DNA of 63,248 nt from Bacteroidales bacterium (GTDB lineage: Bacteria; Bacteroidota; Bacteroidia; Bacteroidales; UBA932). A model generated the notes under the pieces. That model did no database searches. It saw only the letters and a list, made by a program, of their open reading frames with translations, and had not been told where the DNA came from. This document shows, one piece after another, positions 8,595 through 18,900 of the stretch (positions are counted from its first letter, which is position 1; each line of letters begins with the position of its first letter). The translations under genes and the position numbers were made by a program. The stretch spans positions 1-63,248 of the forward strand of contig JAILLE010000011.1 in assembly GCA_024693285.1 (NCBI GenBank). The letters run 5' to 3'.

Positions 8595-10343
8595 GCTTTT
8601 CGCGATACCCTCGAAAGGAGTACCCTCCAGAACGTTCTCGACAATCTCCTCGGGATCAGTTCCCTTGCTTCCGAACTGTCTCATCATCTGCTGCATCATC
8701 GTCAAAGGTTTCGGATAACCGACCACGTTCCAAGAGGCCGCATCAGGGTCTCCGCCCATCGAGGCGGCATAGGCGATGGCGTCCTCAAGGGTTCCGATCT
8801 CATCCACAAGGCCGATTTTGAGGGCGTCGGCACCTGTCCAGACGCGTCCTTGGGCGATCTCATCAACCGCCTCATAAGTCATGTCCCTGCCATCGGCGAC
8901 GATATTCACGAAGTTGGTGTAGATGTCGTCGACATATTCCTGCATCAGGCGGGTCTCCTCCTCATCGAAAGGTCTCATGAGGGAAATCATGTCGGAATGC
9001 TTGTGGGAGTTGACAGGAACCACGTTGACGTGAGCGATATTCTTTACGGTCTTGCCGAATTCGGGAATAGCGGAGAAGCATCCGATTGAGCCGGTGAGAG
9101 TCGCGGCATTCGTGAAAATGTGGTCGCAGCTGTTTGAAATCCAATATCCACCGGATGCGGCGTATGCTCCATAGGACGCCACGACAGGCTTGACAGCCCT
9201 GGTGAGATCGATCTCTTCCTTGATCTTGCTGGCCGCGAGGACGGTGCCGCCGGGTGAGTTGACCCTCAGGACTACTGCCTTCACTGTCGAGTCAGCGCGC
9301 ACCTTGGCTATAATATTGGCGAAACGATCTCCGGAGATGTTGTTAGGGTCATCCTGCTCGACAATATTACCGTTGGCGTAAATGACAGCGATTTTCTTCT
9401 TGGCGGCGGTGTTAGGCTTTACTTTCGCGGTAGTATAGTCCTTGAAAGGTATGAACTTGACATCCTTGAACTTGTCTTTTCCGGCCAGCACAGCCATCTT
9501 GTCTTTATAGCCCTCGAAGGAGAGCACTTCGTCAGCGAGGTTATGCGCTACCAAGTCTTCGGGGAAGTTAATTGAAAGATTATCAATGAAATAGTTGAGC
9601 GAATCAACACTGATTCCCCTGGCTTCGGCGGTCTCCTTGGCGACCGTCTCCCACATGGAATCCACCATCACCTGATTCTGCTCCATATTCTCGGGGCTGG
9701 GGGCGTTCAGGATATACATCTCTCCGGCGCTCTTGTATTTCCCGTGACGGATCAACTGGTAATTGACACCCAGTTTGTCCAGGAGGTCCTTGAGGAATAT
9801 CATCCTTCCACCCAATCCGAGCATGAAGTTGTTGCCGCCATGATGGCTGGTCGTGTAGATCTTGTCAGCAACGGAAGCGAGATAATAAGACCCGGAGGTG
9901 AAAGCCTCGCCGTATGCGACGACCGCCTTCCCGCTCTTGCGGAATTCGGTGAGAGCTTTGCGGATCTCTCCCATAGTCGTGATGTCCGCGCCGCCACCGT
10001 CAGTCTTGATCAGAATAAGCTTTACTCCAGGATCCTCAGCGGCCTTGGCGATCGCTCTAACAGCGTCATATACACCTACGTTCGAAGTCATGGAGCCACC
10101 ACCACCAAGGACGCTAAGAGACATTGATGGAGTATCTGAAGTCTGCTCTGTTATGGATAACTTGCTCATATCCATGAGCAGGATACCCTCTTTTGGGATC
10201 ATTGAGGATGAACTTGAGGAGGAAGATGCGGAACCGGCCATGGCGCCAACCATCATTATGAAAAAGATGGCTTTGACTATGCCCCAGATGAGCAGGCCGC
10301 ACAGCACGGCAAGCACCCATTTGAAAAAGTTGTTGGTTTTCAT
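8511..10343 (-). CDS. sppA: Signal peptide peptidase SppA, 67-kDa type
   Basis: 610 aa membrane-anchored serine protease that degrades cleaved signal peptides. One N-terminal transmembrane segment (FFKWVLAVLCGLLIWGIVKA) is followed by two tandem S49 domains. The first carries the AYGEAFTSGSYYLASVADKI region that supplies the Lys base; the second has VNSPGGTVLAA and YGAYAASGGYWIS with the Ser nucleophile (AASGG). Length fits the double-domain SppA. The 3' end runs 84 bp into tilS on the opposite strand, and the last residues (LVFARLPFEFEIK) look like a native terminus. Confidence 0.95.
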   Translation of the reverse strand: MKTNNFFKWVLAVLCGLLIWGIVKAIFFIMMVGAMAGSASSSSSSSSMIPKEGILLMDMSKLSITEQTSDTPSMSLSVLGGGGSMTSNVGVYDAVRAIAKAAEDPGVKLILIKTDGGGADITTMGEIRKALTEFRKSGKAVVAYGEAFTSGSYYLASVADKIYTTSHHGGNNFMLGLGGRMIFLKDLLDKLGVNYQLIRHGKYKSAGEMYILNAPSPENMEQNQVMVDSMWETVAKETAEARGISVDSLNYFIDNLSINFPEDLVAHNLADEVLSFEGYKDKMAVLAGKDKFKDVKFIPFKDYTTAKVKPNTAAKKKIAVIYANGNIVEQDDPNNISGDRFANIIAKVRADSTVKAVVLRVNSPGGTVLAASKIKEEIDLTRAVKPVVASYGAYAASGGYWISNSCDHIFTNAATLTGSIGCFSAIPEFGKTVKNIAHVNVVPVNSHKHSDMISLMRPFDEEETRLMQEYVDDIYTNFVNIVADGRDMTYEAVDEIAQGRVWTGADALKIGLVDEIGTLEDAIAYAASMGGDPDAASWNVVGYPKPLTMMQQMMRQFGSKGTDPEEIVENVLEGTPFEGIAKSLLDWQRTWTKGNGQLVFARLPFEFEIK

Positions 10344-10446
10344 ATCCCATGTTTGTCTAGTTATTTTCCGTAAAAACTCCGCAAGTTATTTAAAAATTGA
10401 GTATATTGCACCATTATTCTGACTTTATTTTAAACTTTTTAAGAAA

Positions 10447-12024
10447 ATGAAAACCTACAACTCAATCCGCAAGACCGTTTGCAAGGCTATTCCTGCCATG
10501 CTGCTCGGTGTGGCCCTGCTTTTCTCAACCGAGCAGGTCGCTTCCGCTCAGCTACTCAATGACATTACCCGAAGGGCGAAGAACGCCGCTGAGACAAAGA
10601 TTCTGATGGGTGCCGACAGGGCAGTCCATAAAACTCTCGACAAGGCCGAAAAGTCCGTTGAGAAGGGAGCTAAGAAAGCCGTGAGTAACACGGCCGCGAA
10701 GGGCTCTAAATCAAGCGCTGCCAGTGTTCCCGAGGGCAGGAGCGGTGGAGCCAAGGCTAGAAGTGGCGGCTCGACATGGTATGTTTCTACCGCTGGTTCC
10801 AACAAGAATGACGGCCATTCTCCCGAGACTCCTCTGAAGAATGTCCAGAAGGCTCTTGACGAGGCCTCTGACGGTGATGTGATTATGGTCGCTGAGGGCA
10901 ACTATACCGGTACTCTCGACCAGGGTTTCATCGAGATCACGAAATATGTATCCCTTGTTGGTGGTTACAATGAGGATTTCTCCGAGAGGGATCCATATTC
11001 CTACAAGACCTATATTCAGACTAATCCTAGCCACGTCTCTAAGAATGGAACCAAGGCCAGCATCAATCTCGAGGTTACCGGCAGTCGCAGCAAGGTTGTT
11101 ATGATTGACGGTTTCTCTGTCGACCGTGGCGAGCAGGCCCTGTACTGCGCTCCGAGTGAAGATCCCGTCGCCGGTTGGCCTGAGGGCTGCCTCACTGGAC
11201 GCAAGCTTATGCCCGGTGATTCTCCTACTGTCGCAAAGGTAGGTGGAGCGGCCCAGGAAAGGCAGTGCGTCACCGGACATGTTGAGGGTCATCTGATTAT
11301 CCGTAACTGCGTTTTCGCGAATGCCGTGTACTTCGGTATCCAGTTGATGAGCAAGGGTGGTGACTGGGAGGTCTACAACAATGTTTTCGTCGCCAATAAC
11401 TACTCTTCCTGCAGGATCGACTCAATGACCAGGGACGCCAACGAGTGCTATGTGGATTTCCACCATAACACCGTTCTCTTCAGCTGGTGCCGTGACAAGA
11501 TGATGGAGGATATGGGATACGGATATGAGTTCATGTCAAGGGTCGACAGCGATGTCCACGACAACATCTTCGGATGCTCCAACCTCGGCGCCATAAGCTT
11601 CGCCCACCACGATTCCAACAAGGAGGTTGACGCTAAGCGCAAGCTCAATGTTATTGACAACCAGTTCTTTATGAACGTCGCTGATATGATTATCCCTTCG
11701 CAGTCCTTCATGTGGCTCTATGTGAAGTGCGACGAGTTCGAGGATGTTGATGGAATCAACGAGTCCGGCAATGTCGAGCTTACTGACGAGGACTTCGTCA
11801 TGAAGATCAACCAGCCTTATCTCAAGGGCTTCGCTAATATTGAGAAGGTCTCCTCCTCAAGTTACAACCCTAATTCCGCCGCCAACCAGGTTCGCCGCGC
11901 GTTCGGTATCAACCAGCAGGGCACAGAGATCACTAGGGTCTCTATGTTCGGTAACAAATATCCATTCTTCGAGGCTTATGACCTCTTCGGCGCCCTTGAA
12001 GGGTGCGGAGCACAAATTCTGTAA
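10447..12024 (+). CDS. Secreted right-handed beta-helix protein (DUF1565-like)
   Basis: 525 aa. A signal peptide ending near [10 protein letters not shown] is followed by an Ala/Lys-rich helical stretch (residues about 40-100), then [20 protein letters not shown] and [21 protein letters not shown], the opening of DUF1565/pectate-lyase-fold beta-helix proteins. The remainder gives regular short strands ([29 protein letters not shown]) consistent with a parallel beta-helix. No clear catalytic set is seen, so lyase activity is not claimed. Its stop overlaps the start of hisS (TAATG at 12022-12026), implying translational coupling between a surface protein and a tRNA synthetase, an odd pairing. 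Confidence 0.75.
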   Translation: MKTYNSIRKTVCKAIPAMLLGVALLFSTEQVASAQLLNDITRRAKNAAETKILMGADRAVHKTLDKAEKSVEKGAKKAVSNTAAKGSKSSAASVPEGRSGGAKARSGGSTWYVSTAGSNKNDGHSPETPLKNVQKALDEASDGDVIMVAEGNYTGTLDQGFIEITKYVSLVGGYNEDFSERDPYSYKTYIQTNPSHVSKNGTKASINLEVTGSRSKVVMIDGFSVDRGEQALYCAPSEDPVAGWPEGCLTGRKLMPGDSPTVAKVGGAAQERQCVTGHVEGHLIIRNCVFANAVYFGIQLMSKGGDWEVYNNVFVANNYSSCRIDSMTRDANECYVDFHHNTVLFSWCRDKMMEDMGYGYEFMSRVDSDVHDNIFGCSNLGAISFAHHDSNKEVDAKRKLNVIDNQFFMNVADMIIPSQSFMWLYVKCDEFEDVDGINESGNVELTDEDFVMKINQPYLKGFANIEKVSSSSYNPNSAANQVRRAFGINQQGTEITRVSMFGNKYPFFEAYDLFGALEGCGAQIL

Positions 12025-13436
12025 TGAAACCATCCATCCCTAAAGGAACTAGAGATTTCGGCCAGCAGGAAATGGCTGGCCGAAATTTTATTTTCGACAC
12101 TATTAAGGGAGTGTTCCGGACTTTCGGATATTCCCAGATTGAGACTCCGGCTATGGAGAACTTGTCCACTCTTCTCGGCAAGTATGGTGAAGAGGGGGAC
12201 AAGCTTCTTTTCAGGGTGCTTAATTCCGGAGACGCCTTTGGAAAGGTAGACTTCGACTCTTTCAAGGACTCTGACGGGGCTATTAATTCCGTCGCCTTGT
12301 CCAAGGAGGTGTGTGAGAAGGGTCTCCGCTACGATCTCACCGTGCCTTTCGCCCGCTACGTGGTCCAGCATCAGAATGATATCTCATTCCCTTTCAAGAG
12401 GTTCCAGATTCAGCCGGTTTGGAGGGCGGACCGCCCTCAGAAGGGGCGCTACAGGGAGTTTTACCAGTGTGACGTTGATGTGATCGGTTCCCGCTCGCAG
12501 GTTAATGAGTTGGAGCTGGTCCAGATTGCTGACCGGGTGTTCTCACTTTTGGACGTGAGGGTACTTGTCAAAATCAACAACCGCAAGGTCTTGACAGGTT
12601 TCGCTGAGATTTGTGGTTTCCCGGATAAGGTCGTGGACATCACTGTGGCTATTGACAAACTGGATAAGATCGGACTCGATGCCGTTGAGGAGGAAATGAG
12701 AGGGAAGGGATTGACTGATAATGCGATCGCTGTAATTGAGCAGATCCTGAAATTGTCTGGTTCCACCTCTGAAAAGATTGCATCGATGCGCTCCTTGATG
12801 AGAGGTGGGTCTCCGTCTGGCCTGGTATCTGAGACTGGCCTTAAGGGACTTGACGAGCTTGAGGAACTCTTCGGGCTCATTGACGCCGCGGGGATTGGCT
12901 CTCCTGTAGAGATCGATCTTTCCCTCGCTCGTGGCCTTAACTATTACACTGGCGCCATATTCGAGGTCAAGGCTCTTGATTTCTCTATTGGAAGCATCTG
13001 TGGCGGAGGACGTTACGACAATCTTACGGGAATATTCGGACTTCCTGATGTCTCTGGTGTCGGAATCAGTTTCGGGGCTGACAGGATTTATGATGTCCTG
13101 AGTGGGTTGGACAAGTTCCCCAAGGGGCTCAAGTCTTCCACGACCCTGCTTTTCGCCAATATGGGAGCGGACGAGGTCCGTTACATCTTACCCGTTGCGA
13201 AAGCGTTGAGGGAGATGGGAGTCGCGGTTGAGGTTTATCCTGATACCGCTAAGCTTAAGAAGCAGTTTGACTATGCTGACCGCAAATGCATCCCGTTCCT
13301 TTCAATAACCGGAGCGGATGAGATGGCCTCTGGCCAGGTAAATGTGAAGAACTTGGTCACCGGTGAGCAGAAGGCGTTCAGTATCAACGATGTGCAAGAG
13401 ATTTTTGATTTCTTGACCGCAGTTGAAGAAAAATAA
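12024..13436 (+). CDS. hisS: Histidyl-tRNA synthetase
   Basis: 470 aa class II synthetase. [12 protein letters not shown] is the classical HisRS N-terminus, which fixes the ATG at 12024 rather than an in-frame start 21 bp upstream. Motif 2 is seen in [20 protein letters not shown] with FYQCDVD, the histidine A motif in [14 protein letters not shown], and motif 3 in [12 protein letters not shown]. The C-terminal anticodon-binding domain is complete. The start overlaps the preceding stop; the initiator tRNA gene follows 48 bp after the stop. Confidence 0.96.
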   Translation: MKPSIPKGTRDFGQQEMAGRNFIFDTIKGVFRTFGYSQIETPAMENLSTLLGKYGEEGDKLLFRVLNSGDAFGKVDFDSFKDSDGAINSVALSKEVCEKGLRYDLTVPFARYVVQHQNDISFPFKRFQIQPVWRADRPQKGRYREFYQCDVDVIGSRSQVNELELVQIADRVFSLLDVRVLVKINNRKVLTGFAEICGFPDKVVDITVAIDKLDKIGLDAVEEEMRGKGLTDNAIAVIEQILKLSGSTSEKIASMRSLMRGGSPSGLVSETGLKGLDELEELFGLIDAAGIGSPVEIDLSLARGLNYYTGAIFEVKALDFSIGSICGGGRYDNLTGIFGLPDVSGVGISFGADRIYDVLSGLDKFPKGLKSSTTLLFANMGADEVRYILPVAKALREMGVAVEVYPDTAKLKKQFDYADRKCIPFLSITGADEMASGQVNVKNLVTGEQKAFSINDVQEIFDFLTAVEEK

Positions 13437-13438
13437 TT

Positions 13439-13468
13439 TTGCATTTTAAGCTTTTATTTCTACCTTTG
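13439..13468 (+). promoter_or_regulatory. Promoter of the initiator tRNA gene
   Basis: TTG at 13439-13441, a 19-bp spacer, and TACCTTTG at 13461-13468: a full match to the Bacteroidota -33/-7 consensus, 16 bp before the mature tRNA 5' end. Confidence 0.8.
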
Positions 13469-13484
13469 CAGTCCCAAATAACAC

Positions 13485-13557
<73 letters not shown>

Positions 13558-13560
13558 CTA

Positions 13561-13595
13561 AACAGGACAAGTCGCAAGATTTGTCCTGTTTTTTT
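13561..13595 (+). terminator. Rho-independent terminator after tRNA-fMet
   Basis: Perfect 10-bp stem AACAGGACAA / TTGTCCTGTT with a 10-nt loop followed by a T run, directly after the tRNA. Confidence 0.9.
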
Positions 13596-13810
13596 GTTTA
13601 TGTAATGGGCTGAGAATGAAAAGGCATAAGCGCACCAGAAAAGCCATTCCCGTGCGGTTGGGCCTCATTTTGACGCTTGACCGCACTAGATAGGGCTAAT
13701 CTGTGCGGTCGCAATGAAAACCGGAATGCAGTGGTCCTTCGATGAACCAGAGGTTTGGGATTCGGGTGTTGGCTCTTGGAGTTATGGCGGAATGTGGCTA
13801 TCTTCGTTTC

Positions 13811-14287
13811 ATGAAGGGAAACGTGATCCGAGAAATACGATCCGAGGAGATTCCTCTGCTGAATGACTTTCTGTATGAAGCCATCTTTATTCCGGAAGGT
13901 GTGCCGGCGCCGCCCAGGTCCATCATTGAGAATGAGGACCTGCGGGTATATGTCCGGGATTTCGGAAAGAAGGCCGATGACCGATGCCTGGTAGCGGAGG
14001 TCGAAGGGAAGGTTATCGGGGCCGTATGGACACGGATGATGAATGATTATGGCCATATCGCCGACGGCATCCCGTCATTGGCCATCTCCCTTTATAAAGA
14101 ATATCGTCATAAAGGCATCGGAACGGATCTGCTGAGGGAGATGCTTCAACTATTGCGGAGGGACGGCTACCCGCAGGTTTCCTTGTCGGTCCAAAAGGCG
14201 AATTATGCCTTCCGAATGTATCTGAAAGCGGGATTCGAAGTGCTAAAAGAGACGGAGGAAGAGTATTTGATGGTCTGTAAACTTTAA
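13811..14287 (+). CDS. GNAT-family N-acetyltransferase
   Basis: 158 aa, taking the ATG before KGNVIREIRSEEIPLLNDF. The upstream in-frame start at 13742 would add 23 residues unlike the family, and TATCTTCG at 13799-13806 looks like a promoter element between the two starts. Acetyl-CoA-binding motif A is visible as YKEYRHKGIGTDLLREMLQL (R/Q-x-x-G-x-G/A type), with the C-terminal NYAFRMYLKAGFEVL motif B. Substrate unknown. It is 17 bp before the methyltransferase-like gene, probably the same transcript. Confidence 0.85.
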   Translation: MKGNVIREIRSEEIPLLNDFLYEAIFIPEGVPAPPRSIIENEDLRVYVRDFGKKADDRCLVAEVEGKVIGAVWTRMMNDYGHIADGIPSLAISLYKEYRHKGIGTDLLREMLQLLRRDGYPQVSLSVQKANYAFRMYLKAGFEVLKETEEEYLMVCKL

Positions 14288-14304
14288 GAATCTATGAAAT
14301 AACT

Positions 14305-14979
14305 ATGGACAAGAATGGACTCTTCCTGCAAGCCATCGGCAAGTTTCTGCTCGGGGTTATCGTCATTGGCTTGTTGCTTTTCCTGCCGGCGGGGTCGCTT
14401 CAGTATTGGCAAGGTTGGCTGCTGATGGGAATTCTGTTTGCGCCGATGTTCTGTGTCGGCCTGGTCATGATGGCGAATAATCCGGAACTGCTTCGCAAGC
14501 GGCTGAGTGCCAAAGAAGAAGAGAAGGAGCAGCGGACGGTCGTGAAACTCAGCGGCCTCCTGTTTGTGGCCGCATTTGTCGTGGCGGGCCTCAATTGGCG
14601 TTTTGGATGGTGCATGCTTCCTGACTGGGCTGTTTGGGTATCGGCAGGACTTTTCCTGTTCTGCTATCTGCTCTATGCGGAGGTTCTGAGGGAGAACACA
14701 TACCTGTCCCGGACCATAGAAGTTCAGGAGAATCAGAAGGTCATCGACAAGGGGCTCTATGGAGTCGTCCGGCATCCTATGTACATGGCCACAACCGTCC
14801 TGTTCCTTGCAATGCCGCTGGTGCTGGCTTCACCCCTCTCTTTCCTCATCATGTTGCTGTACATCCCGCTAATCGCCAAACGAATAAAAAATGAAGAAAG
14901 GGTCCTGGAAAAAGGGCTGGAGGGTTACAAGGAGTACAAGCGGAAGGTGAAGTACAAAGTGATCCCTTTCGTCTGGTAA
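14305..14979 (+). CDS. Isoprenylcysteine carboxyl methyltransferase (ICMT/PEMT)-like membrane protein
   Basis: 224 aa with about five transmembrane segments (FLLGVIVIGLLLFLPAG, WLLMGILFAPMFCVGLVMM, LLFVAAFVVAGLNW and others). The C-terminal part KGLYGVVRHPMYMATTVLF, then NEERVLEKGLEGYKEYKRKV, is the conserved SAM-binding region of the ICMT/PEMT superfamily (RHPxY, then an E-E/R pattern). The substrate in bacteria is generally unknown. Pairs with the GNAT gene 17 bp upstream. Confidence 0.85.
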   Translation: MDKNGLFLQAIGKFLLGVIVIGLLLFLPAGSLQYWQGWLLMGILFAPMFCVGLVMMANNPELLRKRLSAKEEEKEQRTVVKLSGLLFVAAFVVAGLNWRFGWCMLPDWAVWVSAGLFLFCYLLYAEVLRENTYLSRTIEVQENQKVIDKGLYGVVRHPMYMATTVLFLAMPLVLASPLSFLIMLLYIPLIAKRIKNEERVLEKGLEGYKEYKRKVKYKVIPFVW

Positions 14980-15094
14980 AATCCTCTTTATCGGTGGCGG
15001 GATTCGCTTGGTGTTGTGTGCACCTATCCGCAGGTGATGTTCACCCTTTTCCGTGACATCGATCTGGACGGTAAGCTTTCGCGGTGAATCGACT

Positions 15095-15124
15095 TTGGAA
15101 ATCGATAGCAAAACAGTATCTTTG
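15095..15124 (+). promoter_or_regulatory. Consensus promoter abutting the GH89 start codon
   Basis: TTG at 15095-15097, 19 bp, TATCTTTG at 15117-15124. The ATG of the GH89 gene is at 15128, so the expected start of transcription coincides with the start codon. Confidence 0.7.
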
Positions 15125-15127
15125 GAT

Positions 15128-17290
15128 ATGAAAAAGATATTTTTGTTTGTCTTGTTTTTGCTGTTGCTTTCCGCCTGTAGGAGCGACGATGAAAAAGCGG
15201 CTTTGGCGCTGGCTCGCCGAGTGATGGGGCCGCAGGCTAGTGGGATTATTTTCGAGCGGATATCGGCCTCTGAAGACTGCTACGAGCTACTCCAGAAAGG
15301 GGACAAAATCCTCATTCGGGGGAATAACGCCAATTCCATGGCCGTTGGCCTGAACCGCTATATTCATGAGTATTGCCTCGCTGATGTGAGCTGGTACCAC
15401 TACAATCCGGTGGAGCTGCCTCCCGTACTGCCTTCCGTACCGGAACCGGTGACTGGCAAGGCGGAGATGCCGGTCCGCTTTTTCTTGAATTACTGCACGC
15501 TGGGCTATACCATGCCCTGGTGGCAGTGGGAAGAGTGGGAGCGCTTCATTGACTGGATGGCCCTGAACGGAGTGAACATGCCTCTGGCTATCACGGGCGA
15601 GGAAGCCGTTTGGCAGAAAGTCTGGCGCAAATACGGCCTCACTGACGAACAGATTCGAGCTTTTTTCACAGGACCTGCTCATCTGCCCTGGCAGCGGATG
15701 TGCAACGTGGACCGCTGGCAGGGACCTCTACCTCAAAGCTGGATAGACGGCCAGGCAGAATTGCAAAAACGTATTTTGAAAAGGGAACGCGAGTTGAACA
15801 TGAAGCCCGTGCTACCGGCTTTTTCCGGCCATATTCCCCGGGAGCTCGCCGGTGTGGTAGACCAACACCTGGATACCTCCCAGGTGGCCCACTGGGGGAA
15901 TTTCTCCCAGGAGCGTCGTTGTACCTTCCTCAATCCTACAGACCCTATGTTCAGCCGCATCCAGAAGGATTTCCTGGAGGAGCAGACCCGTATGTACGGC
16001 ACTTCGCACATCTACGGTCTTGACTCTTTCAACGAGGTGGCGCCTCCTTCTTGGGAGCCCGACACGCTAGCCATTCTGTCCAAGGGTATTTATGAATCCC
16101 TTACCGCGGTAGATCCTGATGCCGTTTGGCTGCAGATGGGCTGGCTGTTTCTTAGCAAAAGCTGGACGCCGGAGCGCATCAAGGCCTATCTTGGTGCCGT
16201 GCCCCTGGGCCGGCTCATCCTATTGGACTACGAAAGCGACTACTTGGAGATCTGGCGCAGGACGGAGCGGTTCTACGGGCACAATTTCATCTGGTGCTAT
16301 CTGGGCAACTTCGGCGGCATGACCTGCATCGAGGGCGACTATCACCTGAATGCGGATCGTATTGCCGCCACCAGGGCCGAAGGCGGATCGGGGTTCGTGG
16401 GCATCGGCTCCACACTTGAGGGCTTCGGCGTGAACGAACCCATATACCAGGCTTTGATGGATCAGGCGTGGAGCGACCGTCGGCCTGTTGAAGACTATAT
16501 TGACAACATCGCCGACCGCCGCTTGGGACGGCAGGACTCCACATATCGAGCCTACTGGCACAAAATCGTGAACCAGGTGAGCATCACCCACACAAGCACC
16601 TCCTCTTCGGACATTGTCTGTGCCCATCCCAACCTGGAGGGCATCTGGAACTGGACGACGGAAATTAAACGGGCCTATAATCCGGCCGACCTGGAAGACG
16701 CCCTGACTATGCTGGAGACGGTGGATGGGGATTCTGATGCTTTCCGCTTCGATTTGGCAAACGCCCGCCGGCAGGTGCTGGTGGACAGGGCCCAGCCCGT
16801 GCGCGACCGCTTCACCGCTGCCTATTATGCGGGCGACCGGGATGGAATGACAGCGGCCAGGGATCATTTTCTCTCTATCTGCGACTCATTGGTGGCCGTG
16901 CTCAAAACCCGGCCGGAGTTCTCCTTGGAAAAATGGATTTCAGCTGCCCGCGCTTGGGGTAGGACACCTCAGGAAAAAGATTATTTCGAAAGGAACGCCC
17001 GCACCATCATTACGGTCTGGGGAGACTCCTATTACCTTTCAGACTATGCCAACCGGGACTGGGACGGCCTTGTGGAGACATTTTACAAGCCGCGTTGGGA
17101 GATGTTCTTTAGCGCGGTACTGGACGCCTTCGATGCCGGAGAACCCTTCGTGAATATGTACTCCCTGAGGAAACGTACCCCGGAGCAGAAAGCCTGCCTG
17201 AGGGGCGTTGCCTTAGATGATGCTATCTGGGATTTCGAGCGTCGCTGGGCTGGAATATCGGAAACAGAACCTAGTGATCTAAGTCTGTAA
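15128..17290 (+). CDS. Alpha-N-acetylglucosaminidase lipoprotein (GH89, NAGLU-like)
   Basis: 720 aa from the ATG that begins the lipoprotein signal MKKIFLFVLFLLLLSACRS (lipobox LSAC). An in-frame start 75 bp upstream lies on the wrong side of the promoter. GH89 architecture is clear: N-terminal small domain (NNANSMAVGLNRYIHEYCL), TIM-barrel with MPWWQWEEWERFIDWMALNG, YGLDSFNEVAPPSWE (catalytic Glu region), GIGSTLEGFGVNEPIYQALM (second catalytic Glu region), and the helical C-terminal domain. GH89 removes terminal alpha-linked GlcNAc, as found in heparan sulfate and some mucin glycans. The neighbouring sulfatase, GH20-like and GH31/GH78 genes make a secreted glycan-degrading block. Confidence 0.93.
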   Translation: MKKIFLFVLFLLLLSACRSDDEKAALALARRVMGPQASGIIFERISASEDCYELLQKGDKILIRGNNANSMAVGLNRYIHEYCLADVSWYHYNPVELPPVLPSVPEPVTGKAEMPVRFFLNYCTLGYTMPWWQWEEWERFIDWMALNGVNMPLAITGEEAVWQKVWRKYGLTDEQIRAFFTGPAHLPWQRMCNVDRWQGPLPQSWIDGQAELQKRILKRERELNMKPVLPAFSGHIPRELAGVVDQHLDTSQVAHWGNFSQERRCTFLNPTDPMFSRIQKDFLEEQTRMYGTSHIYGLDSFNEVAPPSWEPDTLAILSKGIYESLTAVDPDAVWLQMGWLFLSKSWTPERIKAYLGAVPLGRLILLDYESDYLEIWRRTERFYGHNFIWCYLGNFGGMTCIEGDYHLNADRIAATRAEGGSGFVGIGSTLEGFGVNEPIYQALMDQAWSDRRPVEDYIDNIADRRLGRQDSTYRAYWHKIVNQVSITHTSTSSSDIVCAHPNLEGIWNWTTEIKRAYNPADLEDALTMLETVDGDSDAFRFDLANARRQVLVDRAQPVRDRFTAAYYAGDRDGMTAARDHFLSICDSLVAVLKTRPEFSLEKWISAARAWGRTPQEKDYFERNARTIITVWGDSYYLSDYANRDWDGLVETFYKPRWEMFFSAVLDAFDAGEPFVNMYSLRKRTPEQKACLRGVALDDAIWDFERRWAGISETEPSDLSL

Positions 17291-17334
17291 TCCTGAGAAT
17301 GAAATACGAATAAGTAGGAAGAACCAAGGCAGGA

Positions 17335-18822
17335 TTACTGGAATGCGGCAGTCCTGCCTTTTTCCCATAGAGGAATCAGATCCGCTACAACCCCGGGCTT
17401 TTCGGCGGCGATGTCGCGGTGCTCAATGAGGTCGGGACCATATTCGTACAGTTCCGTGGAAATCACTCCGTCCTCAATACAACGGGCCATCCGGTATCTC
17501 GATGTACGCACGGAAAGCACATGGTGATAATAAGTGTATGCCACATCCTGCCAGGACGGGTCGTTTGGGTGGTCTAGCAACGGAACGAGGCTGTGCCCGT
17601 CCAAGCCTTCCGGGGAAGGGACGCCGCAGAGTTCCATCAGTGTTGGATAGAGGTCTATTGCACTGACTATACGGTCATTGACAAGGCCTTTGATATGGCC
17701 GGGAGCCCGGATGACCAATGCGCTTGAAGATGCCTTTTCCAGAACGGTATGTTTCCCCCATATCCGCTGGTCACCCAAATGCCATCCGTGATCGCCCCAT
17801 AGGATGACGACAGTATTGTCGGCCAGGCCCGATTCTTCGAGGGCCATCAGGACCTTCCCCACCTGCGCGTCCACATAACTCACACAGGCATAATATGCGT
17901 GCCGGAGTTTGCGGGCGTAAGCATCTGAGACCCGGTTCTCCAAGGAGGGTTTTTCGTTACCAAGCTGGTAGCTCTTGAATTCGTCACTGTTGTGCAGGAA
18001 CATCTTGTTCATCCCCTCCGGAATGTCCGGCTCCGGAGACAAGGCGATGGAATCCTCGTCATATAGGTCCCAGTATGCCTTGGGAGAAGTAAATGGAAGA
18101 TGAGGCTTGAAGAATCCGACGGCCATGCAGAAAGGCTCCTTGCCGGCGGAGAGTTCCTTGAGCTTGCTGACAGCCAGTTTGGCGGTCAAGCCGTCCGGAT
18201 AGCTTTCATCGTCCCCGTCGAAACATTCATAGGGCTTAACTTGCCTGCTTCGACTCTGGCGGTTCGTACCGTCGGCATAGCCGAAAAACGCGTTCCAGCC
18301 AGTGCCCCATTTCCCCGCGTCAAAAAGCATTTCATCCCAACTGAACGGCAGTTCAGGAATATCGGTCTTGGGATCCTCATAGCCATAAAGGCAACCATCC
18401 ACATAATGGGATATCTTGCCGATGCCGACGGTCCTGTATCCATAACGCCTCAACTGATGGAACATCGTTTCCGGACGATCTCCTTCCGGCTGGCCGGACA
18501 GTTCCGTGCGACAGGCTTCGTTGGAAAGATGGGCTGGATCCGACGGATACATTCCTGTCAGAAGGCCATAGCGAGAAGCTCCGCTGGTAGGACAGGGCAC
18601 GAACTGACGGGTGAAGAGGGATCCAGATGCCGCAAGCGCATCCATATTGGGTGTCAGGACGGGACTGCCGTAGGCACCCATCTCGCGTCGCAGGTCATCC
18701 ACGAATATGAATAATACGTTCGGTTTGTCCGGAACGGTGGATTCGTTCACCCACTTGCAGGAGGGAATCATGAGTATAGCTGGGAATGCGGGCCCAGCCC
18801 AGAGCAGTCGCTTCGCTTTCAT
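17335..18822 (-). CDS. S-type sulfatase lipoprotein, iduronate-2-sulfatase-like
   Basis: 495 aa from the ATG at 18822, which gives a lipoprotein signal MKAKRLLWAGPAFPAILMIPSC. A start at 18885 is possible, but TATATTTG at 18856-18863 is promoter-like and lies between the two. Alkaline-phosphatase-fold sulfatase: metal Asp pair at residues 42-43 (FVDDLR), activation motif SGASRYGLLTG with Ser80 as the residue converted to formylglycine (so it would need an anaerobic maturase, not seen here), and WGDHGWHLGDQRIWGKHTVL. The overall pattern resembles the iduronate-2-sulfatase group. Convergent with GH89; probably acts on the same sulfated glycan. Confidence 0.9.
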   Translation of the reverse strand: MKAKRLLWAGPAFPAILMIPSCKWVNESTVPDKPNVLFIFVDDLRREMGAYGSPVLTPNMDALAASGSLFTRQFVPCPTSGASRYGLLTGMYPSDPAHLSNEACRTELSGQPEGDRPETMFHQLRRYGYRTVGIGKISHYVDGCLYGYEDPKTDIPELPFSWDEMLFDAGKWGTGWNAFFGYADGTNRQSRSRQVKPYECFDGDDESYPDGLTAKLAVSKLKELSAGKEPFCMAVGFFKPHLPFTSPKAYWDLYDEDSIALSPEPDIPEGMNKMFLHNSDEFKSYQLGNEKPSLENRVSDAYARKLRHAYYACVSYVDAQVGKVLMALEESGLADNTVVILWGDHGWHLGDQRIWGKHTVLEKASSSALVIRAPGHIKGLVNDRIVSAIDLYPTLMELCGVPSPEGLDGHSLVPLLDHPNDPSWQDVAYTYYHHVLSVRTSRYRMARCIEDGVISTELYEYGPDLIEHRDIAAEKPGVVADLIPLWEKGRTAAFQ

Positions 18823-18855
18823 TTTGTCAAAAAAGGCCTTGAAGGTTTTCCGGTC

Positions 18856-18863
18856 CAAATATA
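18856..18863 (-). promoter_or_regulatory. Promoter -7 element for the sulfatase gene
   Basis: TATATTTG on the minus strand, 33 bp before the preferred ATG at 18822. No TTG at the ideal -33 distance was found. Confidence 0.5.
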
Positions 18864-18900
18864 CCTTGTTTTTACGGATTATCATTAATGAGCGACTTCA

